A DNA stretch of 64,000 bases, from NCBI GenBank assembly GCA_947629795.1, contig CANRFC010000001.1:141369-205368 (forward strand), written 5' to 3'. The notes beneath the pieces were generated by a model. That model had not been told where the DNA came from and made no database searches. It was given only the letters and a program-made list of their open reading frames with translations. Each line of letters begins with the position of its first letter. Position 1 is the stretch's first letter. This DNA comes from an uncultured Oscillospiraceae bacterium. GTDB lineage: Bacteria; Bacillota; Clostridia; Oscillospirales; Oscillospiraceae. Below, piece after piece: positions 1 through 12,000 of this stretch. Both the position numbers and the translations under genes were made by a program.

Positions 1-3000
1 AGACCAGCACGCTGTCCTCCCTGGCGCCGGTGCGCACGGGAGTGGTGTAAGTGGTGTAAGAGACGTTGTTCTTGCTGTCCACGCTCTTGCCGTCGGGGCT
101 GAGCAGGCCGCTGCCCAGGGCGCCGTAACGGCTCTCGCCCACGCTGTACACGTAGCCGTCCTTGCCCAGGATGGCGGTGTGGTCATTGCCGGCAGCCAGG
201 CCGAAGCCCTTGTTGGTGTAGTTGGCGAACCAGGTGGTATTCTTCTCCACGCCGCCCTGGCTGAACAGGGTCTCGGTGGGCGTGGCGGTGAAGGCCGCGG
301 CGCCGGCGCCCAGGCCCAGCTCGCCCTTGGCGTTGCCGCCCCAGGCGTAGACGATATTGTAGGAGTTGACCTCGTACTTGCTCTTGGTCGTACCGTCGGC
401 AAAGTGGAGGGTGGCGTAGTCGGGACTGGTGGCGTAGTAGACGTGCTCCTGCAGGCACTTGGTAAGGTCGGTGCTGTCCTCCTCATTGACGCAGTCCACC
501 ACATTGGTGGGCTCGGGCAGCAGGTCCTCCAGGAGGAAGGACTGGACCGCGTCGGTGGGATCGGCGGGGTCGGTGACGTCGGCGGGATCGGCCGGGTCAA
601 CGCCGGGATCGGTGGGATCGGCCGGTGTGACGGGAGCTGCGGGCTTCTCATACCGGGTGGCAGAGAGGGCCACGGTGTGGTCGCCGCCGGCGGAGACATC
701 CACGATGTTGGTGAGCTTCTCGCCGTTGATCTGGACCAGGGCGGGATAGGTAAAGTCGGCGTAGACATTGCCGCCGTTGTCGCTGCGGTTGTTGAAGCCG
801 ATCTGGCCCTTACTGTTGGCGCCCCAGGCCAGGACGGTGCCCTCCCGGGAGATGACCACGGTGTGGTTGCCGCCGGCAGCGATGATGGAGATCTTGGACA
901 GGTACTGACCGGCCATGGTGTAGGCATCGTCGGTGGTGGACATGACCTTGTCGGGCACCGGCCAGTTGGTGGTGCCCTTGTTGCCCAGCTGGCCGTTGGC
1001 GTTATTGCCCCAGGCGAACACGGCGCCGTCGGAACGCAGGACCAGGCCGTGGGCACCGCCCGCGGCGATCCCGGCCACGTTGTTCATATAACCGCCGCCG
1101 TTGTAGCCCAGCAGGCGGGACGGGGTGGTGCGCTTCTGCCAGGAGTTGATACCCAGCTGGCCGTTGGTGTTATTGCCCCAGGTGTAGACGCTGCCGTCCT
1201 CGGTGAGGGCCATGGAGAACTCGTCGCCGGCGGCCACCCGGACCACGCCGGTGAGGTTGCCGCCCTGACCGGAGGGGCCGGAGACCAGGACAGGCGTATA
1301 GTAGTTGACGATCTCGGTGCCCACGCCCAGCTGGCCGCTGCGGTTGAGGCCCCAGGTGTAGACGGTGCCGGTATCGGTGACGGCCAGGACATGGCTGCCG
1401 CCGGCGGCCAGGGTGAGGATGGTCACATCCATGGGCTCGCCCTTGTCGTTGCGGAAGATGACCTGGGCGGGGGTGTTGCGGGTGGTGGTGACCACGTTCT
1501 TATTGGTGCTGTCGTAGGCCAGACCGGTGCCCAGCTGGCCCTGGTCGTTCTTGCCCCAGGTCCACACGGTACCGTCGGAGCGCAGGGCCACGGTGAAGTC
1601 GTCGCCGGCGGAGACCATGGGCACGGCCACGGCGCCGTCGTCCACCACGGAGATGAGCATGGAGCCGGAGTAGATGGGATCGCCGTTGGGGGCAATGGCG
1701 ATGTAGAAGCTGATGGTGGCGGTGCCGAAGCTCTCGCTGTCAGCGGGCTCGATGGTCCACAGACCGTTCTCCCGCTGCCAGACCTTCACCACGTCGGTGT
1801 TGGAGCTGGTCATGACCACGTGGTTGCCCCAGGCGGGCTCTTTCCGGGTGTCGCTGTACAGGTTGAAGCCCTTGTAGTAGACCTGGATCATCTCTTCCCA
1901 GGTGGCGGTGTAGCGCTCGCCATGGTGGAGGGTCAGAGCCAGGGGCGGGTTGTTGCTGGTGCCGTCGGCGTTGACGGTGTCCTTCTGGTAGGTCTTGATC
2001 AGCTTGCCGTCGGCGTCGTAGAGACGGCTGGTCACGATCTCCAGGCTGTAATAGGGGTCGGGGCCCACATTGACGGGGAAGGGACGCATCTTGTCCATGA
2101 AGTCGCCCATCTGGCCCTTATCGCCCACGCCCCAGGCCTTGGTGAAGCCCTGATCGTTGGCGGCCAGGGAGTGGTTGTAGCCGGCGGAGATGCTCTGCAC
2201 GGCGGTGAGGTACTCGGCCAGGATCTTCACCTTCTGGCCCGAGCTGTTGGTGGTCTGGATGGCCACGCCGTTGTGGTCGGTGAGGGTATACTCGTTCTTG
2301 CCCGCCAGGACCCTGGTGGGCTCGGTGCGGTCATCCTTGATGTTCGGGGTCTTGCTCATGGTCTCGTCATCCAGGCCGGTGATGCCCAGCTGGCCGTTGG
2401 TGTTCTGGCCCCAGGCGTAGAGGTCGCCGTCCTCGGTCTCCAGCAGGGAGAAGGTGCCGCCGGCGGAGACGTGGGCCACGAAGACCTGGCCGCGGTAGTC
2501 GGCCTCCTCCTGCAGCTTGGCGAGGAGGGTGGTATCGGCGGCAACGGAGATGGTCAGGGCGGCCTGAGTGGCTTTCTCCTCCGTGGTGAGTTCCTTCCCG
2601 GCGGTCACCTTGTCGTTCAGGGCATCAAGACTGGCCTGGTCCTTGGCAAGGCTGGTCTCCAAGTCATTGGCCATGTTCCGGAACACGCCCAGGATGGCGT
2701 AGTCGCTCTGGGTGGTGCGCTTCACCGGCGCGGCCAGAGTATTGGCCACAGAGCCTGTGCCCGTGGTGGGCCGGCCCAGGCGGGTGTTGCCGTTGCTGCC
2801 CCAGCTGTACACAGGGGTGCCGATGCGGCGGAAGGTCTCGGTGGAGGTGGTGACGGTGCTCTCGCCCTCGCCGGTGGTGGTAGTCACGATGCCGTAGTCG
2901 GGCAGGCCGTTGGCCTTCACGGTGTACTCGCCCCGGAGGGCCAGGGTGTGGATATAGCCCGCGCTGAGCTCGGTGATCTGGGTGAGGACCACGCCGGTGT

Positions 3001-6000
3001 CGGTGAGGTAGTTGTCCACATCGGCGGCGTCCCGGCGGGGATCGATGAGCTTGCCGTCGTTGCCGTTGGCATCCACGGTGCCCTTGGCGGTGTAGCCGGT
3101 GGCGGCGGTGAGCACCGGGTTGGGGAAGCGCTTGGCCCGGGTGCTGTAATCGCCCAGCTGTCCGTAGGTGTTGTCGCCCCAGGCCCAGACGGTGCCGTCG
3201 GAGCGCAGGACGGTGCTGGTGCCCCGGGAGTTGGAGGTGCCCGCGGCGGCGATGGAAATGACGTTGTTGAGCCACTCGCCCTCGCCCACGCTGCCGCCCT
3301 CGCGGACGAACTGCGGGGTCAGGGTGTGGCTGACGCCGCTGACGTTGTCACCGGCCTGGCCGTTGCTGGTATTGCCCCAGGCCAGGACGGTGCCGTCCTT
3401 CAGCAGGGCCAGGGAGTGGTCGTAGCCGGCGGAAATGGCCACCACGCCGGTGAGGTAGCGCACGCCGTCACCGTCCACGGTGCCGTCGGCCTTCTTGGCA
3501 TCCTCGTTCACATGGCGCTCGCCCATGCTGTCCACGGTGTACCAGTAGGGGCTGGTGCCGGCCTGGACCCGGATGGGATAGCGGGTCTTGGTGGTGGTGC
3601 CGTTGCCCAGCTGGCCCTGGGAGTTGTAGCCCCAGGCGTAGACGTCGCCGTCGGCAGTAAGGGCCAGCACATGGCCGCCCGCGCCGTTGGTCTCGGCGTA
3701 GGAGCTGTTGACGGACAGGGAGATGATGGGCCGGTTGGTGGCGGTGCCGCCCTTGGCGCTCTTGGTGGTGATGTCGCCCAGCAGGCCGATGCCGTTGATG
3801 CCCACCACCTGAGTGGGAGTCTTGATGACGGTAGAGGTCACATCCACCTCTTCCTCCTCCACCTGGGCCCGGGCGGTGACGCTGGCGTTGGGGAACAGGC
3901 CGGAGGCGGTCACATCGGCCACCTGGTCGGCGGCGGTGTAGACCTGGGTGATGGGCGTGCCGGCAAAGGCCGACACCGGGATGGCGTTGGCGGTCACATC
4001 GGCAGTCTTCACATTGTAGTTCACCGAGCTCAGGCTCTTCACATCGGCCAGAGCGCCCCGGCGGATGGTCCGGATGCTCTCGGGAATGGTCAGAGTGGTG
4101 AGCTTGGCGTCCCGGAAGGAGGTAGCGATCCCCTCGGTGCCGTCCACGTCAAAGTCCACAGCCACCACGGGCAGAGAGGGATATCCGCCCAGAGCGCTGA
4201 CGGCGGCGGCATCCAGCACGCTGCTGTAAGAGCTCTCGGTCAGGGTCTCGGGCAGGGTGATCTCGGTATCGGTGAGGCCGTCGCCCCGGACGCCGATGAT
4301 CACCGGCAGGCCGGGATAAGGCGTGCCGTCGTTTTCGATGGCAGCCTTGATGGCGGTATAGAAGGCGGCGTCAGCCAGGGCGGGCGCCTCCTGATCCAGG
4401 AGGGTCTTCAGGGCGGCGTAGGTGGTCTCCACGTCATTCTGCAGGGAGTTGAAGGGGTTGTTCTCCTTGATCGGCGTGCTGTCCACACCGCTCTGGGCGC
4501 TGCGGAGCTCGGAGCCCTCGGCCATCAGCTCGTCCACGGCCGTCATGGCGGTAATGGCGGAGGCATACATGTTCATGTCGCTCTCCACAAGCGTCATAAA
4601 GTCAGCCCGCACGGTATCGGTGGCGGTGCCATCCGCAACAGTCACGGGGTCAAGCGCCGCCCAAGCGGTGTCCAGCGCATTTTCGGCAGCGGTGCGGTCA
4701 CTGAGATAGGCGCTGAGGTTGGTGTTCACCTCCATAAGGTTGCTGGCGGTGACACTGGCGCCGGTGACGGAGCTGACCTTGTTGTACAGGCCGTCGCAGA
4801 TGGCGGCACGCCGCTCCAGCGCCGCGGAGAGGGCCTGGAGGGCATCGGCCATTTCGGTCAGGCCATAGGTGTTCATGGTGGTGATGGCCACATCCACGGT
4901 GTTCCTGGCCGCAGTGGTCTGGATCCGCAGCGCGGTCACCGCGTCCAGATAAGCCAGCCGGGCGCTCTCCCAGTCGGCCTCATCCATCTTCTGACGGGCG
5001 CTGTTGTAGTTGCCCCGGGCGGTCTCCACCTGTCCGGAGAGGTTGTCCACCACGCCCTGATTCATCTCGATGAGCTCGGAAAGGTAGTTGTCGGCTTCGG
5101 TCTCGGCGGGGTAGAACTTCCAGATGAAGTTCTCGGCGGCAGTGGCCTGCTCGCCCTCGGTGTACTCCACGCCCTCGCCGTTGAGGCCCAGGTTCTCGTT
5201 CGTGTTGTCGCCCCAGGCCCACACGGTGCCGTTGCGCTTCACGGCGTAGGAGGTGTTGATGCCGCTGAAGACCATGGCGTTGGTGACGATGGGGTCGGAG
5301 TCGTCGTTGAGGCCCTCGGGATACACGGTGACAGTGAAGCTGCCCCAGTAGCCGTTGACCTTATCCACCACCACGATGGTGGCGGTGCCGTAGCGGTCGC
5401 CCTCGTGCCAGAGCTTGATGCCGGTGGACTTGCCGTCCTCCAGCACCCGCTCAGCCTTGACAATGCTCTCGTCGCTGGAGAAGGCGTAGAAGCGGTCGGC
5501 GTAGTCGGCCTGGGTCTCCGTGGCCTGGTCAGCCTCCTCGCTCCACCAATTCTCGGCGGTGCGGCGGGTCACATCCCAGTGGAGGTTGTAGCCCTTATAG
5601 CTCTCCTCCACGATGCTCTTGGTGTCCACAATGGCCACCTGGCCGTGGGTGAGCTGGAGGTTGACGGGCATGCGCTCGTTCTGATAGGTATAGCCAGTCA
5701 GGTCCTCGAGCTGCTCGGGAGCGTAGTAGATGGCCTGGCCCCGGGTGGCGTTGACAGCGGCGTTGGAGCTGTCCACGGTGGCCTGGGTGTTCAGATTGTC
5801 GTTGGGGAAGTTGTCCTTTACAAAGACGCTCTTTTCGATCTTGGCCGTGGTGATCTGGAGCAGGTTGGCGCTGCGGGCGCCCACCAGCATGGGCAGAGTC
5901 ACCCGGTTGCCGTTGGAGTCGTTGCTGCCGGCGGTGTCGCCCAGGGAGACGTTGCCCACCTCGCCGGAGCCGTTGTAGCCCCAGCCGTAGAGGTAGCCGT

Positions 6001-9000
6001 CCCGGGACAGGGCGATGGTGGTGTTCTGCCCGGCGTCCACGGTGATGATGTTGGTCAGGTAGCCGGTGGTAGTCTCGCCGTCTTCGGTCTTCACGGCGGA
6101 CTGGCCGGGGATGGTGGACGGGCCCTCGCCGGCCATGGCCCGGAAGGCGTTGTTGGCGATGGGCGAACCCGAGCTCGTCATGGTGTTGTTGTTCTGGGCC
6201 AGCTCGCCGTACTGGTTGTTGCCCCAGAGCCACACGGAGCCGTCGGCAGCCACGCCCACGTCGTGGTTGTAGCCGGCCGAAATGCTCTTGAGGAGCAGCT
6301 TCTCGCTGTCGGTGCCCGTCTTGGTGACCACGGTGGGAGCCATGTAGCGGTCATAGGAGTAGCTACTGTACCAGTAGTCGCCGGTGCTGCGGATATAGCG
6401 GCCCCAGGTATAGGTGGTGCCGTCGGCAGCCAGGGCCAGCGCGTGGTCCTGACCGGCGGAAATGGCGGTGATGCCGGTGAGGAAGCCCTCGCCGTCCACG
6501 CCCTTGACCTGGGTGGGCACGTAGCGGTCCAGGGTATCGGTCTGGCCCACATAGCTGGTGCTCTTCTGCGTCGAGGCGCCGGAGACCACCTGAGCCGCAT
6601 TGTTCGTTGTCATGTTGGTGCCGTTACCGGCGATGATGGACTTCTGGCCCAGCTGATAGTGGTTGTTGCGGCCCCAGGCGTACACGGTGCCGTCGGAGCG
6701 CAGGGCCAGGGTGAAGTACTGGCCGGCGGAGACGGCCACCACGTGGTCGAGGTAGCGGTAACTGTCGGTGGCGGCGTCGCCCCGGGTGACATGGACGGGC
6801 ACGATGACATCCACCTGGGTCTCGGTGCCATCCTCCTGCTCCACGGTGAACTTCTGGGTGCTGTTGTCCCGCTGGGACAGGGTGGCCACCGCGGTGTTCT
6901 CCCTGTTGAGATAGTCCTGATAACCCTCGTGATAGCCGCCGCTGTAACTCACCGTCCAGTCCCACTTGGAGGCGGACTTGTCCTTGGCGACATAGGAGGC
7001 GGCGTCATCGCCCAACTGGCCGAAGCCGTCGTTGCCCCAGGCCCAGACCTCACCGTTGGAATCCAGAGCCACGGCGTGGTCGTAGCCGGCGGAGATGGCC
7101 ACGATGACCACGTCCCGGCTGGCGCTGAGGTTGGTGTCCTCACCATCGTCCACAGCGGGGGTGGTGTAGTTGTGCTCAGTGTCGTAGTGAGACTTGGAGA
7201 AGTCAATGCGCTTGGCGGTGTAGTTCCCGTCGGTGACGGCGGGCACCACATTGGCCTGGGTGCCCCAGCCCCACACGTTGCCCCACAGATCCAGGGCCAG
7301 GGTGTAGTTCTGGCCGGCGGAGACGGCGATGATGTGGTGGAGGAACTCCCCGGTGTCCTCCATGGTGTTCTTGTTGAGGATGGTCTCGCTGCCGCAGGCG
7401 CAGGTGCTGCCGGTGACGGTGCCGTCCTCTTCATTGACGGTGGCGCCGTTGAGGTAGCCGGTCTCGGCGTTGAAGGCGCTCTCGGGATAGAGCTCGCCGC
7501 AGGCGGCGCAGTAGTAGTAGACCTCCTGCTGGCCCCGCTTGACCTGCACGGGGAAGGTGAAGCTGTTGGTGGTACCCTCGCCCAGCTGGCCGCTGGAGCC
7601 GGTGCCCCAGGCCCAGACGGTGCCGTCAGCCTTCAGAGCCACCGAGTGGCTGCCGCCGTTGGAGATGGCGGGGGTGGCCACGTCGGCCCGGGCCCGCTGC
7701 TCGCCCTTGACGTCGTTGCTGCTCTTCCGGCTGACATAGAGCTGGAGGAGCATGACGTAGGTCTGGCCGTCCGTATCGGTATAGCTGATCTGCACCGAGG
7801 TCTGGCCCATGGTGCGGTCAGTGGTGCTGATGGGCTGGAGGATGATGCGGGTGGGATCGGTGGCGGTGTCCGCCGTGGCGATGAGCTCATCGCTGAAGGT
7901 GACGGTGAAATCGGAGGCGGTCAGGGTCTCCCCTTCGGCCACCTGGAAGGGCACCTCGCCCCCGTTGCGGTCGTAGAGGTCGAACCCGGCCATGTACTGC
8001 TTCAGGATATCCTCCACCAGGATGGAGACCTTCTGGTTGTCGTTGATGCGGATGATCTCGCTGCCCCGGTCCACGGAGATGGACTCCCAGGCCAGCTTGG
8101 TGGCATCGGTGGCATCCACGGCGTTGTTGGTGTTGATGTAGATCTTGCCCTCCACATCGTCCACCAGCATCAGGGTGTGCTCCACCTCACCCACGCGGAC
8201 GGGATAGACGTGGGTGCGGTCAGTGGTGGTGTTGTTGCCCTGGCTGCTGGAGGTGCTGGCGGTCCGGGAGGTGGCGTTCTCGCCCAGCTTCCAGTTGGTG
8301 TTCTCGCCCCAGCCCCAGACGGTGCCATCGGCCTTCAGGGCCATGGCGTGCTGGTAGCGGTTGGAGAAGGAGCGCACCTCGGTGATGGGCAGGTCGTTGG
8401 GCTTCTGGGAAACCACGGTCTTGCCATCCTCGGCGTAGGTCACATCCATGCCCGCAGGCTCATCCACAGACAGGCCGGAGAGCACGGGAGTGGGCAGGAG
8501 CATATGGACGTCGGTGGTCCAGGCGGTGATGGTCGTAGTCTTGGTGGAGTCGGCGGTGTCCATGATGCCCAGCTCGCCGTGGCCATTGTAGCCCCAGGCG
8601 TAGAGCTGGCCCTCATCGTCCAGGGCAAAGCTCTGGTACTCGCCGGCCATGACGCCCATGATGTTGATGTTGTCGGGATCGGAAGCGTCGGCGGTGGAGC
8701 CGAACCAGTTGTGGGTGCCGCCCTCCTCAATGGTGGGCCGGTAGAGCACCCGGACAGGCGTCATGGTGCTGGCGTTGTAGCTGCTGATCAGCAGGCCGTC
8801 CCGGGTCCAGGTGCCAAGCTGGCCGTAGGTGTTGTCGCCGGTGGCATAGACCTCGGTGCGGGCGTTGCCGGAGCCCTCGATGCGGACCAGCACCAGGGTG
8901 TGGTTCAGGCCGGCGGAGACCATGTAGGCGTTCTCGAAGTAGTCGCCGGTGGACTCGCTCTGGCCCTTGAGCATGTATACAGGCAGGCCCCGGTTCTCCC

Positions 9001-12000
9001 GGGTGCCGTCGCCCAGCTGGCCGTTGTTGTTCAGGCCCCAGGCGAAGACATAGCCGTCGGTACGGATGGCGAAGGAGTTGCTGGAGCCGGCGGCGATGGC
9101 CGCGATGGAGCCCAGGTAGTCGGTGTCGGAAGCGCTCTGGCCCTTGAGGACCTGCTTGGGCTCGAACTGGTCGGCGGTGACGCTGGTGCCCAGGCCCAGC
9201 TGGAAGTAACTGTTGTCGCCCCAGGCCCAGACCTCGCCGCCGGTGTAGGACTTGGTCACGGTGCCGTTATTGTAGTTGGGCACCTCCACGCCCTGGGTCA
9301 GAGCCAGGGTGTGGTAGCCGCCGGCGGCCACGGCGGTGAAGAAGGGCTGATTTTCGGCAGGCTTGCGCGCGCCGGTCTCCTCATCCTCGACCCAGTTGAA
9401 GATGACCTGCACGGCGTAGTTGTTCTTGTAGGGGGTGCCCTCAGCAGCGCCCTCGGCCAGGGTGGATGCATAGCCCAACTGGCCCTGGGAGTTGTCGCCG
9501 GTGGTGTAGACCTTGCCGTCCCTGGTGACCATGACCAGGTGGGCCTCGCCGGCGGCGATGGAGGCCACGTTGCCCAGATAGACCTTCCGGCCCGCCACAT
9601 TGGGGGTGAGCTGGACCTGGGTGGGCGTGGTGCGGGTGATGATGGTGCCGTCGCCCAGCTGGCCCTGGGAGTTGTCGCCCCAGGCCCACACGGTGCCGTC
9701 GGAGCGCAGCGCGGCGGTGAAGTTCCGGCCGGTGACCACCATGGGCACGGCGGTGTAGTCGGGCGCCACCTGGCTGATGATGACGTTGAGGGTCCCGGTG
9801 TGGCCGGAGACGGTGTTGGTCACACGGACCTGGGTGGTGCCGTAGTTGCCCTCTTCGGCCTGGCCGATGACGGCCACGGCAAGGGCACCGTCGTCGCTCT
9901 TGCGCACCACGTTCACGTCGGCGATGGTGGGATCGGCGCTGACCCACTGGATGTTCTTGCCGTCGGCGTCCACATCCACCGCCCGGAGGGCCAGGCTGCG
10001 GCTGTCGATGAGCAGGTTGAAGCCGGACAGGTAGGTCTCCACCAGAGCCACGTTGTTTTCGTTGTCAGAGTAGTCCACCACGGCCACCTCGTCGGCCTGG
10101 ATCACGATCTCGGCCACGGCGGCTGCATCAAGAGCGTTGGGATCAAAAATACGGATGCGCTTGGGCGTGGGGGCGGTGGGGATGGTGGGGGTGGGATCGG
10201 CAGTGGGATCGGCGGAGGGATCCACAGTGGGCTCCTCTTCCCCATCCTTGCCGATGCTGTTCAGGAACTCCTCGTACTCGGCCTTGTCATAGACGTACAC
10301 CTTGTACACGGCCAGGGTCTTGGCCTCCAGGTCGCCCACCTGCACGGGAGTGGCGGCCATGTGGACGGGAGTCTTGGACGCGGTATCCTCGTAGATGTCG
10401 GCGGCGCCCAGCTTGTAGTTCTCGTTGGAGCCCCAGGCGAAGACGAAGCCGTCGTTGCGCACCGCCAGGGTGTGGTCATAGCCGCTGTCCAGAGCCAGCA
10501 CGCCCTGGAGGCCGGGCTCGGCGGTGGCGTTGAAGGACTCGCCCTTCTTCACCTTGGTGGGCTTCTCCACATAGTAGTACTCGCTGCCGGACCCCTCGGG
10601 CCCGCCCACCTGGGTGTGGGTGTCGCCCATGTCCTCGGTGGACACGGCGGGGTCGGACCAGTCCTTGTTGTCGTGGGTGCGGTGGTCGTCGGCGCTGGGA
10701 TCCCGGCCGGTGCCGGTCTGGCCCAGGACGTTCAGACCCCAGGCCCACACGGACCCGTCGGTCTTCACGGCGGTGCCGTAGCTGTCGCCCAGGCTGACGT
10801 AGCTCACGCCGGTGAGCTCCTTGGCGGCCTCGTTGACGGTAAGCACGCCGTCCTCGTCGGCCACCCAGCTCCCCTCGGTCTCGGTGAGGAGGGTGGGCGT
10901 CAGGATCACGCCGTTGTTGTTGCGCTGGCCCAGAGTGACCACATGGATCTCGTCGCCGAACTCGTCATGGAAGGTGTAGTCCACGTCGCCCACGCCCAGC
11001 TGATACTGGTCGTTGCGGCCCCAGACGTAGACCTTCCCGTCCTCGGTGACGGCGGCGGAGCTGTACTGCCCGGCGGAGATGGACTGGACGCCGGTCAGCG
11101 CCACAGTGGCGCCGTTGGTCAGAGGCACATAGACGTCCTTGGTCACCGCGGGAGTGGTCACGCCGGTCTCTTCGTCTGTGGTTTCAGGCGTGACGATCTC
11201 GGTCACGATCTCAGTCTTCACCGTGGTCAGAGTCTTGAAGTAGTTCGAGGAGGTGCTGCCGCTGTTGAGCACCAGCTTGTCCTCGGTCTGGTAGTTCCCC
11301 AGCACCACGGCGGTGGGCACGGTGACATTGGTCCCGGCCTTCATCACGTAGAGGTTGTTGTCCGCAGTGTAGCCGCCCTTGCTCATAGTGGTGTTGGCGT
11401 TGCTGGTGACGAACTTGCCGGCGTCGATGTTCGCCTGGGTCCCGCTGACCACATAGGTGGTCGCGGCCTTCTCGGCGGTGACAGCGATGCCCAGCTGCCC
11501 GTAGGCGTTGCCGTCGTTGTTGGCGCCCCAGGCGTAGACCGCCCCGTCGGCGGTGAGCAGCAGGTAGTGGTCCTCGCCCACGGCCACCTGCTTCACGTTC
11601 TTGCCATCGGGCACAGCCACCACCGTGGCGGCGGCAGCGTCGGTCCCGGCGGTCCAGGTGTAGACACCGGTCCCGTCGGTGGCGATGATGTTCTTGTCGT
11701 AGGTCTCCACCTGAGTGAAGCTGACGGTGTTGGAGATCACCTTAGGCGCGGCGGCATAGCCCTGGCCCCAGGCCCACAGGCTGCCGTCCTTGGCGATGGC
11801 CAGGGTGTAGCCGTTGCCGGCCTCCACAGCCTGGAAGGTCACGTCCGTCCCGTCGGCGCTCTTCACCGACAGGTGGTAGGGATACTCATAGTACGCGGGG
11901 GCATTGGCGGTGCCGCTGCCGATCTGGCCGTAGGCGTTGGAGCCCCACAGCCACAGGGTACCGTCCTGAGCCAGAGCGGCGGAGTGGGTCTTGCCGGCGG

